64,000 nt of DNA from Ornithinibacillus sp047228935 (GCF_047228935.1 NZ_JBFEGG010000001.1:1302001-1366000), one strand, 5' to 3'; positions 16,110 to 26,170 are shown, counted from the stretch's first letter. Made by a program: numbers and translations. The notes: a model not told the origin generated them from the letters alone.

Positions 16110-18368
16110 TTATACTTGTGGTCCTTCAACACGTTTTTTCTTTCTAAAATCAACTGGTCTTTCTTTAATATTCTTCCCTCGCCATACTAGCCACAATTGA
16201 GTAGCAAGGAATAGAGATGAATAGGTTCCTGCAATTAGACCTACGAATAATGCTATCCCGAATCCTTGTATCGGTTCTGCACCTAGAACAAGGAATGCTA
16301 CGACAGCAATTATAGTTGTTATCGTAGTATTTACCGTCCTAGTCATCGTTTGTACGATACTCCTATTCACGATACTTGCAAGGTCTTTAAAGGACTTAAC
16401 TGCTTTTTTCGTGCGTTGGATGTTTTCACGAATTCGGTCAAAGGTAACGATGGTTGCATTTATTGAGTAACCAATTATTGTTAGTATTGCCGCAACTATT
16501 GTTACATCAAATTCGATTCTAAAAATACTAAAGACCATAAGCATAATAAATACATCATGAAGTAGAGCGATTATAGTCGTTATCGCAAAGAAAAACTCAA
16601 AGCGGAACGCCACATAAATAATCATTCCAATAGCAGCAATAAGAAGTGCATAAACTGCATTCTTTACTAATTCTTCTCCAACTATTGAAGAGACAACACT
16701 GACACTTGGTTCAGCATTATATTTTTCTAGGAAATAATCAGTAAGCTCACCGATTTTTTTATCCTCAATTACTTCTTGGTATCGAATAACCGCAATTTCA
16801 TTATTTTCACCTGAAATTACTAATGATTTTGCCTCTAGCCCTAAATTATTAAGGTCTGACTTAATTTCTTCAGAATTAAGCGATTGTTCCGCCATAATCT
16901 GCACCCTTGATCCACTTGTAAAATCAATTCCGGGATTCAATTTAAAGACTATTAGGGAAATTGCACCAATAACCAGCAGAATAGAAGTAAAAATGAAAAA
17001 CTTTTTACGATGATCTACAACACTCCACTCCTTACGAAGGAAAGTAGCTGGTAGTTCGGTATTCTCTCGTATATCTTTAATATCTGACTTTCTTACTGCA
17101 AACCAACCAGGATGATTTTTAAAGTATTTAACTTTAATCCATAATTGCAGTAATAGTTTAGTTCCATAGACTGCAGTTATAAAGCTAACAACTATACTAA
17201 TAATTAGCATCGTAGCAAAACCTTTTACAGAACTTGTCCCAAAAGCAAATAATACAGCAGCCGCTAAAAGCGTAGTAATGTTTGCATCGAGAATAGCTCG
17301 TAATGAATTACTAGTTCCAGTTTTAAATGCTGATGGAAGTGATTTACCTTCACGCAGCTCTTCCTTAATACGTTCAAAGGTTATGACATTAGCATCGACC
17401 GCCATACCAACACCTAGGATTAAAGCAGCAATACCTGGCAAAGTAAGAACACCATTAAGACTTTCAAAGATAACAAGCACTAAAAAGACATAAGCACTTA
17501 ATGAAATAACCGAAATGAGTCCTAGGAAACGATACACAACTAACATAAATAAGAAAATAATCCCAATACCAATGATTCCAGCAAATACAGTTTGATCTAA
17601 TGCTTGCTCACCAAACTGTGCTCCTACTGACGTTGAGAAGATTTCGTCCATATTTACTGGTAAGGATCCTGAGTTAATGATATTTGCAAGATACTGTGCT
17701 TCCTCAATAGTAAAGGATCCAGTAATCATAACATTTCCACCAGTTATAGGTTCATTTACAGATGGAGCTGAAATAAACTTATGATCCTCTTTTAGTACTT
17801 CATCTTTGAAGGAATCACCCTCTTCATAATCCATCCAAATAACTAGTAAATTTTCTCCTTCTGGCTTAGTAGATAATTCTCTCGTTACATCAGCAAATTT
17901 TTTACCATCATTTAATTGTAAAGTAACAATTGGAGCATTCGTGTCAGGATGGAAATCCTGCTTAGCACTACCTTCTTTTACATCCGCACCATCTAATAAA
18001 ACAGTATCGTTTACATCTCGAAAAGTTAGTCTAGCACTGGTTGCTAACATTTCTCGAGCCTGTGTTTGGTTTTCAACACCAGCTAACTGGACCCGAATTC
18101 GGTCTTCCCCTTCAATGTCAATTACTGCTTCACTTATCCCAAGCTTATTAACCCTATCATTCAATAATTGAACAGTAGCTTCCATTAATTTGCGATCTAC
18201 TTCCTGATTGTCATCTAAAGGTTCCACTTTATAAAGAACCTCAAATCCACCCTGTAAATCTAGCCCAAGATTAATATTTTTAGTAACACTTGGTGTAAAT
18301 AGTCCAATAATAAGTCCTAATGCAATAACTATTAGGAAAAAGGATGTAATACGTCCTTTACTTTTCAT
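16110..18368 (-). CDS. secDF: Fused protein translocase subunit SecDF
   Basis: A 752-residue RND-type membrane protein that uses the proton gradient to help Sec-dependent export. It is SecD (about 1-430) and SecF (about 445-752) in one chain, as in Bacillus. It has 12 predicted transmembrane helices and two extracytoplasmic domains. SecD motifs LGLDLQGGFE (about 34) and ILGVGMAVDANVITFERI (about 320) are visible, as are the SecF motifs LNPGIDFTSG and GYSINATIVTFDRI. The ATG follows AAGGGAGG. Confidence 0.96.
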   Translation of the reverse strand: MKSKGRITSFFLIVIALGLIIGLFTPSVTKNINLGLDLQGGFEVLYKVEPLDDNQEVDRKLMEATVQLLNDRVNKLGISEAVIDIEGEDRIRVQLAGVENQTQAREMLATSARLTFRDVNDTVLLDGADVKEGSAKQDFHPDTNAPIVTLQLNDGKKFADVTRELSTKPEGENLLVIWMDYEEGDSFKDEVLKEDHKFISAPSVNEPITGGNVMITGSFTIEEAQYLANIINSGSLPVNMDEIFSTSVGAQFGEQALDQTVFAGIIGIGIIFLFMLVVYRFLGLISVISLSAYVFLVLVIFESLNGVLTLPGIAALILGVGMAVDANVITFERIKEELREGKSLPSAFKTGTSNSLRAILDANITTLLAAAVLFAFGTSSVKGFATMLIISIVVSFITAVYGTKLLLQLWIKVKYFKNHPGWFAVRKSDIKDIRENTELPATFLRKEWSVVDHRKKFFIFTSILLVIGAISLIVFKLNPGIDFTSGSRVQIMAEQSLNSEEIKSDLNNLGLEAKSLVISGENNEIAVIRYQEVIEDKKIGELTDYFLEKYNAEPSVSVVSSIVGEELVKNAVYALLIAAIGMIIYVAFRFEFFFAITTIIALLHDVFIMLMVFSIFRIEFDVTIVAAILTIIGYSINATIVTFDRIRENIQRTKKAVKSFKDLASIVNRSIVQTMTRTVNTTITTIIAVVAFLVLGAEPIQGFGIALFVGLIAGTYSSLFLATQLWLVWRGKNIKERPVDFRKKKRVEGPQV

Positions 18369-18426
18369 AATAAATAGTTCCTCCCTTAATCTGTATCAAA
18401 CCGTGTATGTATAAGCTTACAGGGGT

Positions 18427-18771
18427 TTAATCACTGCCGGTTAGAGCTGCTATGGAAGCCATCAAGTCATCATCTTGGTATGCATCTATCGTTAAATAGC
18501 TCATATAAATAGTTGAACTAAGGTGCAAGACATCTTGGACAACCTCATATAGCCTTTTTTCTGGATTACCTTTCCACACCTTCTTTGAAAGGCAATTCCA
18601 AACATCTTCTTCTGTTGCTTTAGAATACCCCATTAATTGAAACTCCAGCGCCTTACTCTCTAAAGCTGGCTTTAGCTCCTCTTTCCAATTATCAACAGTC
18701 TTTATTATTTCCAAGACCTTCACCTTCCTAGAAAGAATTAATTCATTGTACAAGTTGTCATGCTTAGCCAC
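18427..18771 (-). CDS. comN: Post-transcriptional regulator ComN-like
   Basis: A protein of up to 114 residues of the Post_transc_reg family, placed between secDF and spoVB as comN (yrzD) is in Bacillus. There ComN affects comE mRNA and competence and locates at division sites. The sequence has a mostly helical core (MGYSKATEEDVWNCLSKKVW) typical of the family. The GTG at 18771 lacks a good ribosome site; an internal TTG preceded by AAGGTGAAGG, about 23 codons on, could be the real start. Confidence 0.8.
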   Translation of the reverse strand: MAKHDNLYNELILSRKVKVLEIIKTVDNWKEELKPALESKALEFQLMGYSKATEEDVWNCLSKKVWKGNPEKRLYEVVQDVLHLSSTIYMSYLTIDAYQDDDLMASIAALTGSD

Positions 18772-18830
18772 TAATCTTGCATATATATCATTGTATATGA
18801 AAATTTATTTTTTGAGAAGGTAGGTCGTCG

Positions 18831-20390
18831 ATGTTGTCTAAACAAACTTTTCTCCAAGGGACCCTTATCTTAATATTAGCAGGAATGATCACCCGATTTC
18901 TAGGCTTCGTAAATCGTCTTGTCGTTGCCAGACTAATGGGCGAAGAGGGCGTCGGCCTATATATGATGGCTCTTCCTACTCTATTCCTAGTGATGACTTT
19001 AACCCAACTCGGACTTCCAGTTGCCATTTCAAAACGCGTAGCAGAAGCAGATGCACAAAACGACCAAGCTAAAATTAAACGAATATTAGTTGTTTCGATT
19101 ATCATAACATCTATTTCTAGTATTATCTTTACAGCAGTCATGATAGTTGCCGCACCATTTATTGCTACTACGTTATTGACAGATGATCGAACCATTTATC
19201 CTTTGATTGCGGTTAGTCCAATCATTCCGATTGTTGCAGTTTCATCTGTTTTACGTGGCTATTTCCAAGGGAAACAAAACATGAAACCACAAAGCTATTC
19301 ACAAGTTATTGAACAAATTGTACGAATAAGCTTTGTTGCCCTATTTGTACATCTACTATTACCTTATGGTGTACAATTTGCAGCAGCCGGAGCCATGTTT
19401 AGTGTTATCTTAGGTGAATTTGCTTCCTTACTCTATATGATATTTCAATTTAAGAGTAAGAAAACAATTCGTATACGCCATCGTTTTTTTGCTTATATAA
19501 AATCTAGTAAACAAACTGTTAAAGAACTATTCTCTATCGCGTTACCAAGTACAGGAAGTAGAATGATTAGTTCCTTTTCTTATTTCCTTGAACCAATTAT
19601 TGTTGCACATAGCTTAAACTTAGCAGGTATCTCAAATAAATTAGCTACAAAACAATATGGAGAGTTAACTGGATTTGTTCTACCACTCCTTTTTCTACCT
19701 ACATTTATAACTCAATCACTATCCATAGCTCTAGTTCCTAACATTTCGGAAGCCGAGGCAAGAAAAAATAGTCAACTTATACATTATCGAATTCACCAAT
19801 CTATTCGAATATCATTCGCTTCAGGAGCTATTGCAACCGTTGTACTTTCTATTTTTGCGGTCCCAATATTATCTTTTATGTATGGTACTGCTAATGCTAG
19901 TAATATCTTAATATTTATGGCACCATTTTATATTCTACTTTATATACAGTCACCTTTACAAGCAGCACTACAGGCACTTGATCTCGCTAGACCAGCAATG
20001 TGGAATAGTTTAGTTGGAGCAGTAGTAAAATTTGTTGTGTTGTTTATACTTGCATCCAATGAAAGTTTCGGCATCATGGGTGTTGCAATAGCTATGTCAG
20101 TAGGCGTTATATTAATCACATTATTACATCTAGCCTCCCTACGTCAGGCTATTAATTTTTATATCCCAATCAAAGACATAATGAAAATGATAGCATTAAT
20201 CATCGTAACCTGGTTTATTGGAAAAATGATTTTTGATTTTTACATTCAATTTGATCCAAACATCATATTATTTGGCTTAGCCTTAATCATCCTGACAGCT
20301 ATTTATATCGTACTACTTTTTGTTTTAAAGTTCATTACAAAAGAAGAACTAGAACAAATTCCTTTTATCCAAAAATGGATTAAATCATAA
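18831..20390 (+). CDS. spoVB: Stage V sporulation protein B, MOP-superfamily flippase
   Basis: A 519-residue polytopic membrane protein (about 14 predicted helices) of the MurJ/SpoVB/MATE-like export family. It starts MLSKQTFLQGTLILILAGM, with the family's FLGFVNRLVVARLMGEEG near 23. In Bacillus SpoVB is needed for spore cortex peptidoglycan, probably flipping lipid-linked precursors. It is divergent from comN, as in Bacillus, with a GAGAAGG site before its ATG. A weak 6-bp inverted repeat (CTCGTC/GACGAG) follows at 20406-20429 without a T run, so read-through into the next gene is likely. Confidence 0.93.
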   Translation: MLSKQTFLQGTLILILAGMITRFLGFVNRLVVARLMGEEGVGLYMMALPTLFLVMTLTQLGLPVAISKRVAEADAQNDQAKIKRILVVSIIITSISSIIFTAVMIVAAPFIATTLLTDDRTIYPLIAVSPIIPIVAVSSVLRGYFQGKQNMKPQSYSQVIEQIVRISFVALFVHLLLPYGVQFAAAGAMFSVILGEFASLLYMIFQFKSKKTIRIRHRFFAYIKSSKQTVKELFSIALPSTGSRMISSFSYFLEPIIVAHSLNLAGISNKLATKQYGELTGFVLPLLFLPTFITQSLSIALVPNISEAEARKNSQLIHYRIHQSIRISFASGAIATVVLSIFAVPILSFMYGTANASNILIFMAPFYILLYIQSPLQAALQALDLARPAMWNSLVGAVVKFVVLFILASNESFGIMGVAIAMSVGVILITLLHLASLRQAINFYIPIKDIMKMIALIIVTWFIGKMIFDFYIQFDPNIILFGLALIILTAIYIVLLFVLKFITKEELEQIPFIQKWIKS

Positions 20391-20470
20391 AATCACTGCA
20401 AAAAACTCGTCTACTTTTTATAGGACGAGAATATGAATACTATAAAAGGACTTTTGTGAGGGGGAGTTTT

Positions 20471-20848
20471 ATGCGTAACCAACAATTCACTGCTCTACTT
20501 TATGGTTGGATCGTTGTACTTGGATTAATTCTAGTTTCAAGTATGGCTTTAGCTTTACTATTACGATTTTCCAGTTTTAATGAACCTGCTCTTGATTGGG
20601 TAACACTTGTTATTGGATTAATCTCACTATTTATTGGTGGGGCAGTTGCGGGTGCCAAAGGAAAACAAAAGGGTTGGTTGATTGGTACCATTACTGGACT
20701 AGGATTCACCGTGTTTACGTTTTTAGTTCAATTTTTAGGATATCAAGTAGGCTTCGATTTACAACAGACTATCCATCACCTATTCTACATTCTGGCTGCA
20801 TTATTTGGTGGAGCTATCGGGGTTAACATTGCTTCAAATCATGAGTAA
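20471..20848 (+). CDS. TIGR04086-type membrane protein (YrzE-like)
   Basis: A 125-residue protein with four predicted transmembrane helices and the GGAVAGAKGKQKGWLIG glycine-rich turn in the middle. The same kind of gene (yrzE) sits between spoVB and yajC in Bacillus. The role is unknown. The ATG chosen is behind GTGAGGGGGAG; an earlier in-frame start would lie before that site. Confidence 0.8.
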   Translation: MRNQQFTALLYGWIVVLGLILVSSMALALLLRFSSFNEPALDWVTLVIGLISLFIGGAVAGAKGKQKGWLIGTITGLGFTVFTFLVQFLGYQVGFDLQQTIHHLFYILAALFGGAIGVNIASNHE

Positions 20849-20920
20849 AGATTTGAACCATACAAGTAATAAAAAAGTATTTGCGGGAAGGTTCTAGTAT
20901 AAATCCATGCAAGATTACAC

Positions 20921-20952
20921 AAAAGAGACTAACCAAAAGGTCAGTCTCTTTT
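20921..20952. terminator. Bidirectional terminator between yrzE-like gene and yajC
   Basis: The arms AAAAGAGACT and AGTCTCTTTT are perfectly complementary, with A/T runs on both ends. The two flanking genes converge on it. Confidence 0.88.
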
Positions 20953-20963
20953 ATCATTTGTTA

Positions 20964-21224
20964 TTATACAGTTTTAACTTCACGAATCGCAGAACGATCA
21001 TATGTAAGTTTTGAACCGTCTCCTGCTTGTAATACTACAGTGTTTTCATCTAAAGCATGAATTACACCATGAAAACCACCAATCGTTACAACAGAATCAC
21101 CTTTTTTAAGTTCAGACTGCATTTGTCTTACTTGTTTTTGACGTTTTTGTTGTGGACGAATTAGCAAGAAATAGAAGATAACAAACATTGCTATTAATGG
21201 TATTAACGTCACAAAATTTTCCAT
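20964..21224 (-). CDS. yajC: Preprotein translocase accessory subunit YajC
   Basis: An 86-residue protein with one N-terminal transmembrane helix (about 5-23), the FYFLLIRPQQKRQK boundary and a short KOW-like cytoplasmic domain (VVTIGGFHGVIHA), all typical of YajC, which associates with SecDF. It is the last gene of the ruvAB-queA-tgt-yajC run. The ATG follows AAAGGAGG. Confidence 0.95.
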   Translation of the reverse strand: MENFVTLIPLIAMFVIFYFLLIRPQQKRQKQVRQMQSELKKGDSVVTIGGFHGVIHALDENTVVLQAGDGSKLTYDRSAIREVKTV

Positions 21225-21281
21225 GTACTTGTCCCTCCTTTCAAATCTATTCGTTTAAAAATTTTAGCTTTCTAAACGTCA

Positions 21282-22424
21282 CTAAAAATTCTTTGCATTT
21301 GGTTTATTAAGACCATATTGTTCAAAGAATTCTTCTTTAAAGTCTCCAAGTCGATCTTCGCGTATTGCTTGTCGTACTTGCTCCATTAATTTTAACAGAA
21401 AATACAAGTTATGATAAGTAGTAAGTCTAAATCCGAATGTTTCATTGCATTTTATTAAATGTCTTATGTATGCTCTTGAATAATTACGGCATACATGGCA
21501 ATCACAGTTTTCATCAATCGGATTAAAATCACGTGCATATTTTGCGTTTCGTACCACTAATCTACCTGATGAAGTCATACATGTTCCATTTCGTGCAATT
21601 CGTGTTGGTAATACACAATCAAACATGTCTATACCACGAATGGCGCCATCTATTAAGGAGTCCGGAGAACCAACACCCATTAAGTATCTTGGTTTATTAC
21701 TTGGCATTAACGGTGTCGTAAATTCTAATACCCGATTCATAACATCTTTCGGTTCGCCAACAGAAAGTCCACCTACTGCATAGCCTGGTAAGTCAAGAGA
21801 AATTAAGTCTTGTGCGCTTTGTCGACGTAAATCCTCAAACTCTCCACCTTGAATAATTCCAAATAACCCTTGAACATCTGGTTTCGCATGAGCTTTTAAA
21901 CATCTTTCTGCCCATCTAGAAGTTCTTTCCACAGATTGCTTCATATATTCATATGTTGCTGGATACGGTGGACATTCATCAAAAGCCATCATAATATCAG
22001 AGCCTAAATCATTTTGAATTTGCATAGCCTTTTCTGGAGACAAAAATAGCTTTTCTCCATTTAAATGGTTTCTGAAGTGAACTCCCTCTTCCTTAATTTC
22101 CCGCATATCACTTAAACTAAACACTTGAAATCCACCTGAATCAGTTAAAATTGCACCATCCCAATTCATAAACTTATGTAATCCGCCAGCTTCTTTAATA
22201 ATATCTTCACCCGGTCTTAACCATAAATGGTAGGTGTTTGATAAGATAATATTTGCACCCATTGTATTTAAATCTTCCGGACTCATCGTTTTTACCGTTG
22301 CAAGTGTTCCAACTGGCATAAAGGTCGGGGTTTCAAAAGAACCATGAGGTGTATGAACAATTCCAAGTCTAGCCCCTGTTTGTTTATCTGTTTTAATTAA
22401 TTCATAACGTATAGGTATAGTCAT
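21282..22424 (-). CDS. tgt: Queuine/preQ1 tRNA-guanine transglycosylase
   Basis: A 380-residue TIM-barrel enzyme that exchanges G34 for preQ1 in GUN-anticodon tRNAs. The nucleophile region DSGGFQVFSL (about 94-103) and GLFGIIQGG (about 187) are intact, and the zinc site is CDCHVC...H in the C-terminal part. It follows queA with 15 bases between them, so precursor insertion and the next step of queuosine synthesis are made together. Confidence 0.97.
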   Translation of the reverse strand: MTIPIRYELIKTDKQTGARLGIVHTPHGSFETPTFMPVGTLATVKTMSPEDLNTMGANIILSNTYHLWLRPGEDIIKEAGGLHKFMNWDGAILTDSGGFQVFSLSDMREIKEEGVHFRNHLNGEKLFLSPEKAMQIQNDLGSDIMMAFDECPPYPATYEYMKQSVERTSRWAERCLKAHAKPDVQGLFGIIQGGEFEDLRRQSAQDLISLDLPGYAVGGLSVGEPKDVMNRVLEFTTPLMPSNKPRYLMGVGSPDSLIDGAIRGIDMFDCVLPTRIARNGTCMTSSGRLVVRNAKYARDFNPIDENCDCHVCRNYSRAYIRHLIKCNETFGFRLTTYHNLYFLLKLMEQVRQAIREDRLGDFKEEFFEQYGLNKPNAKNF

Positions 22425-22439
22425 TTTATCTTTCCTCTT

Positions 22440-23468
22440 CTAAATAATTAACATCGCATCGCCAAAACTAAAGAAGCGATATTTTTCTTGTACTGCAGTA
22501 TTATAAGCTTTCAATATAAATTCACGATCACTAAACGCACTTACAAGCATAATTAACGTTGACTTAGGTAGGTGAAAATTCGTTATAAGCCCATCAATAG
22601 CCTTGAATTCAAATCCAGGGTAGATGAATATATCTGTCCAACCACTAGATTCGACAAATTGTCCATTGTTATCTCTTGCAATCGTCTCAAGAGTTCTTGT
22701 AGACGTTGTCCCTACTGAAATAATTCTACCACCTTGCTCCCTAATCTTTGTTAACGTATCAGCTGTATCCTTTGACATGACATAGAATTCTGCATGCATT
22801 TTATGTTCGTCAATATTGTCTACACTTACAGGACGAAAAGTTCCAAGTCCTACATGAAGTGTAATAAACGTAATCGTTACACCCATTTCCTTTAATTCTT
22901 CCAATAATTCATTCGTAAAATGTAACCCAGCAGTCGGAGCAGCAGCAGACCCTTGTTCTTTAGCATACACAGTTTGATAGCGTTCTTTTTCTGGCAATTG
23001 TTCTTTAATATATGGAGGTAGAGGCATTTCACCTAACTCATCCAATACTTCATAGAAAATACCTTCATAATCAAATTGTAATATACGCCCACCATGTTCC
23101 AGTGTATCTGTACAGGTAGCTCGTAATTTCCCTTCCCCGAAAGTTAGGATGCTTCCTTCTTTAAGGCGTTTTGCAGGTTTTGCTAAAACTTCCCATGAAT
23201 CTCCCTCTAGCTGCTTAAGAAGGAGTATCTCCACTTTTCCACCTGTATCTTCTTTTATTCCATAAAGTCTTGCTGGTAAAACTCGTGTATCATTAAGTAC
23301 TAAACAATCTCCGGGTCTTAAATAATCTTTAATATTATTAAAATGCTTATGATCTATTTCCTTCTTTTCTCGGTTTAATACCATTAATCTAGATGCGCTT
23401 CTCTCAGTCAATGGTGTTTGGGCTATTAATTCTTCTGGTAAATCAAAATCAAAATCTTCAATATTCAT
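22440..23468 (-). CDS. queA: S-adenosylmethionine:tRNA ribosyltransferase-isomerase
   Basis: A 342-residue QueA, which transfers and isomerises the ribosyl part of S-adenosylmethionine onto preQ1-tRNA to give epoxyqueuosine. It begins with FDFDLPEELIAQTPL, has LNDTRVLPARL near 57 and the HVGLGTFRPV block, and ends FSFGDAMLII, all family hallmarks. It is directly upstream of tgt. The ATG follows AAAAGGAG. Confidence 0.97.
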   Translation of the reverse strand: MNIEDFDFDLPEELIAQTPLTERSASRLMVLNREKKEIDHKHFNNIKDYLRPGDCLVLNDTRVLPARLYGIKEDTGGKVEILLLKQLEGDSWEVLAKPAKRLKEGSILTFGEGKLRATCTDTLEHGGRILQFDYEGIFYEVLDELGEMPLPPYIKEQLPEKERYQTVYAKEQGSAAAPTAGLHFTNELLEELKEMGVTITFITLHVGLGTFRPVSVDNIDEHKMHAEFYVMSKDTADTLTKIREQGGRIISVGTTSTRTLETIARDNNGQFVESSGWTDIFIYPGFEFKAIDGLITNFHLPKSTLIMLVSAFSDREFILKAYNTAVQEKYRFFSFGDAMLII

Positions 23469-23481
23469 GGTGTTACTCCTT

Positions 23482-23679
23482 TTAACGAAATCTTCCTATA
23501 ATGTAAAAAATCAACGATAGAATGATACTGACAACAATAGAAGTCATGATTGGGAAATAAAAGGTGACATTTCCTTTCTTAAACGATATATCACCAGGTA
23601 GTCTACCAACAATTAACCATATTACCCCAATAACGATGAAAATAATTCCTATTATAATAAACATCTTACCTAAATTCAC
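23482..23679 (-). CDS. DUF2905 small membrane protein (YrzS-like)
   Basis: A 65-residue protein with two transmembrane helices (about 5-24 and 42-61) and the signature GRLPGDISFKKGN between them. This is the DUF2905 family, regularly found beside ruvB in Bacillaceae. It starts with a GTG that overlaps the ruvB stop (GTGA), so translation is coupled. The function is unknown. Confidence 0.85.
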   Translation of the reverse strand: MNLGKMFIIIGIIFIVIGVIWLIVGRLPGDISFKKGNVTFYFPIMTSIVVSIILSLIFYIIGRFR

Positions 23680-24680
23680 GCTTCATCATTCACTTTCATA
23701 CCAAAATGTTGATATGCTTTATGTGTTGCCACTCTGCCTCTAGGTGTTCGTTGAATAAATCCAATTTGTAATAAAAATGGTTCATAGACGTCCTCGATTG
23801 TTTGTGATTCTTCACCAATAGTTGCAGCAATTGTGTCTAATCCAACTGGTCCACCTTGAAATCCCTCGATGATTCCTTTTAACAATTTATGGTCTATATG
23901 ATCTAATCCCTGGTCATCTACTTGAAGCATGCGTAACGCTATATTAGTCGTATCTAAGCTTATTTGCTCCTCCCCGTTCACTTGAGATATATCTCGAATT
24001 CGACGCAGCAAACGATTAGCTATACGTGGCGTTCCTCGTGATCGACGTGCAACTTCTCGTGCTGCTTCTTTTACAATTTTCGTTTCAAAAATCTCTGCAG
24101 TTCGTTCTACAATCGCACACAAATCTTTCGTTTCATAATAGTCTAACCTCGATAGTACTCCAAATCTATCGCGTAGAGGTGCTGATAATAATCCTGCTCT
24201 TGTAGTAGCACCTACTAATGTGAAAGGAGGTAAATCAATTCTGACAGATCTTGCGCTTGGTCCAGTACCAATTACAATATCAATAAAGAAATCTTCCATA
24301 GCTGAATATAGTACCTCTTCAACCGCTCTTGGCAGACGATGAACTTCATCAATAAATAGAACGTCTCCCGCTTCTAAAGAGGTAAGAATAGCTGCTAAAT
24401 CTCCAGCTCGGTCGATTGCTGGACCAGATGTAGAACGAAAATTCACTCCCATTTCATTAGCAATGATAGCAGCAAGAGTTGTCTTTCCAAGTCCTGGTGG
24501 TCCGTATAATAGTACGTGATCTAATGGTTCATTTCGCATCCTTGCAGCTTGAATAAAGATTTGTAAGTTTTCCTTTACTTTGTCCTGACCAATGTATTGA
24601 TTTAATGTTGTCGGGCGAAGACTAAGCTCAACGGAGGATTCTTCAGCATGTAACTCACCAGTAACCATTCGCTCATCCAT
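23676..24680 (-). CDS. ruvB: Holliday junction branch-migration helicase RuvB
   Basis: A 334-residue AAA+ motor. Walker A GPPGLGKTT is at about 60-68, Walker B is LFIDEVHRL near 110, the arginine finger region is TRAGLLSAPLRDRFG near 162, and a winged-helix C-terminal domain ends with FIQRTPRGRVAT. It works with RuvA on Holliday junctions. It lies 13 bases after ruvA and starts at an ATG behind GGGAGG. Confidence 0.97.
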   Translation of the reverse strand: MDERMVTGELHAEESSVELSLRPTTLNQYIGQDKVKENLQIFIQAARMRNEPLDHVLLYGPPGLGKTTLAAIIANEMGVNFRSTSGPAIDRAGDLAAILTSLEAGDVLFIDEVHRLPRAVEEVLYSAMEDFFIDIVIGTGPSARSVRIDLPPFTLVGATTRAGLLSAPLRDRFGVLSRLDYYETKDLCAIVERTAEIFETKIVKEAAREVARRSRGTPRIANRLLRRIRDISQVNGEEQISLDTTNIALRMLQVDDQGLDHIDHKLLKGIIEGFQGGPVGLDTIAATIGEESQTIEDVYEPFLLQIGFIQRTPRGRVATHKAYQHFGMKVNDEA

Positions 24681-24693
24681 ACAATCTTCCTCC

Positions 24694-25302
24694 CTATTTT
24701 TTCATTAACAAGCTTAACGCTTTTCTAATTATTTCATCCGTATTATGATCGTTAATATCTTTTTTCAGTTCTGGTAGAATTTGTTTAACTTCTTTATCCA
24801 TATAACCTAAAGCTTTTAACGCTTCAACTGCTTCTTTTAATTCATCAGATCGCACTTGACCCTTTGTATCAGTTTCTACGTCAACATTGGAAATATGGAT
24901 GTTCGCAGTTAATTTTCCTTTTAAATCAAGAATAATCTGTCTTGCTGTTTTTTTGCCAACCCCAGGAAAACTAGTTAAGAATTTGTCATCCTCACGCTCA
25001 ACAGCCGCTACAAAATCCGGAATATTAACTCCAGCTAATATCGCTAATGCCCCTTTTGGACCAATACCAGAAACTGATAATAATCTTGTAAATAAATATT
25101 TTTGGTCCTCATTTTTAAAGCCAAATAATATTTGAGCATCCTCTCGCACATGGAAATAAGTATGTATGTGAAATTCCTTATTTAAATAATCTTGAAATAC
25201 AAATGGATTCGGACAAATTACTTCATACCCTATACCATTCACATCTATAATAACAGCCTCATCTTGAATAGAGACTAAGTTCCCACGTAAATACGAAATC
25301 AT
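24694..25302 (-). CDS. ruvA: Holliday junction binding protein RuvA
   Basis: A 202-residue protein with the N-terminal OB-fold (MISYLRGNLVSIQDEAVIIDVNG region), two helix-hairpin-helix motifs (LLSVSGIGPKGALAIL near 77, FPGVGKKTARQIILDLK near 110) and the C-terminal RuvB-binding domain. The start is the ATG 8 bases after GGGGAG, which gives the usual length; a longer frame upstream has no site. It is first in the operon. Confidence 0.96.
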   Translation of the reverse strand: MISYLRGNLVSIQDEAVIIDVNGIGYEVICPNPFVFQDYLNKEFHIHTYFHVREDAQILFGFKNEDQKYLFTRLLSVSGIGPKGALAILAGVNIPDFVAAVEREDDKFLTSFPGVGKKTARQIILDLKGKLTANIHISNVDVETDTKGQVRSDELKEAVEALKALGYMDKEVKQILPELKKDINDHNTDEIIRKALSLLMKK

Positions 25303-25442
25303 TCTATCTTCTCCCCACTTTAAATCCTTCACCTATTCTATCACAATTTCCCAATCCCAGCACATGTTGGACAGAGGGAAAAGTTCATTGAGCCATTATT
25401 GCCTCATCTATTCAAAGTGCCCTAAACTATTATATATTGCAT

Positions 25443-25474
25443 AAAAAAGTCCTACAAAGATTTCTCCTTGTAGG
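25443..25474 (-). terminator. Intrinsic terminator after the YhcN/YlaJ lipoprotein gene
   Basis: The arms CCTACAA and TTGTAGG are followed on the minus strand by a T-rich run (ACTTTTTT). It ends the spore lipoprotein transcript before ruvA. Confidence 0.8.
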
Positions 25475-25495
25475 TTTGAGCCAATGTACCTGTCC

Positions 25496-26047
25496 CTAAT
25501 CATTTCTAAAGAAGTTATTTAAGTTTTCTTCGATTTCTTCATCTAGATGGTTAGGACTACTGTTTAAATTGCGCATTCGGTCCCACCAAATGCTATCAGT
25601 ATAGACTACAATTTCTTTATCGGAAACAATTTGTCTTACCTCATCTTCAATTGTATCTTGTAAGTCGGGATAATATTTATTTCCTGTCATGACAGCTACA
25701 ATAATTCGTTCATCTGTTTCAGCAACTTGAGCTTGAACAATTTCTTTTCTTTCTGATAAATATTCAGAAATTTGTAACGTTCTTTCATTAGTATAGGAAT
25801 CTTCATTGCTCGCTCCTAAATTTTTATCCCCTTCATTTACATATTCTTGTTCACTTTGCGGATAGCCACCTAGTTCACCAATGGTTTTTTCTCGATTATC
25901 GGTTCTTTCTTCCTGTTCTTCTGGTGTTTCATAATTGATCGGACTGATGGAATTGTTGTTGATTTCATTTGTACCTTCTTCCGTTTCATTTCCACAGGCG
26001 GTAGCAAAAATTAAACTTGTCAGAACAAGAAGTAATTTTCTACGCAT
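25496..26047 (-). CDS. YhcN/YlaJ-family sporulation lipoprotein (CoxA-like)
   Basis: A 183-residue lipoprotein: the signal peptide ends in a lipobox-like FATACG with Cys18. A low-complexity acidic/Asn-rich linker follows (about 20-90), then a YhcN/YlaJ-type domain (about 90-170) with QAQVAETDERIIVAVMTG. In Bacillus the coxA (yrbB) gene of this family lies next to safA, and its product is in the spore cortex. The neighbourhood supports a spore role here too. The ATG follows GGGAGG. The exact orthologue is not certain. Confidence 0.72.
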   Translation of the reverse strand: MRRKLLLVLTSLIFATACGNETEEGTNEINNNSISPINYETPEEQEERTDNREKTIGELGGYPQSEQEYVNEGDKNLGASNEDSYTNERTLQISEYLSERKEIVQAQVAETDERIIVAVMTGNKYYPDLQDTIEDEVRQIVSDKEIVVYTDSIWWDRMRNLNSSPNHLDEEIEENLNNFFRND

Positions 26048-26170
26048 AATATAACCTCCCTTACAGCTAGTTTGCTAAAAGAGAGGTAATTTACAACCGG
26101 TTATATTATCCTTTTTCAAAAAAAAGTGGAAAAAATCCTATCTTACTTTTAATAATAAATTGCAAGTGCT

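Noticed and set aside
20406..20429. A terminator between spoVB and the YrzE-like gene
   Set aside because: The stem is only 6 bp and no T run follows, so it was mentioned but not annotated.
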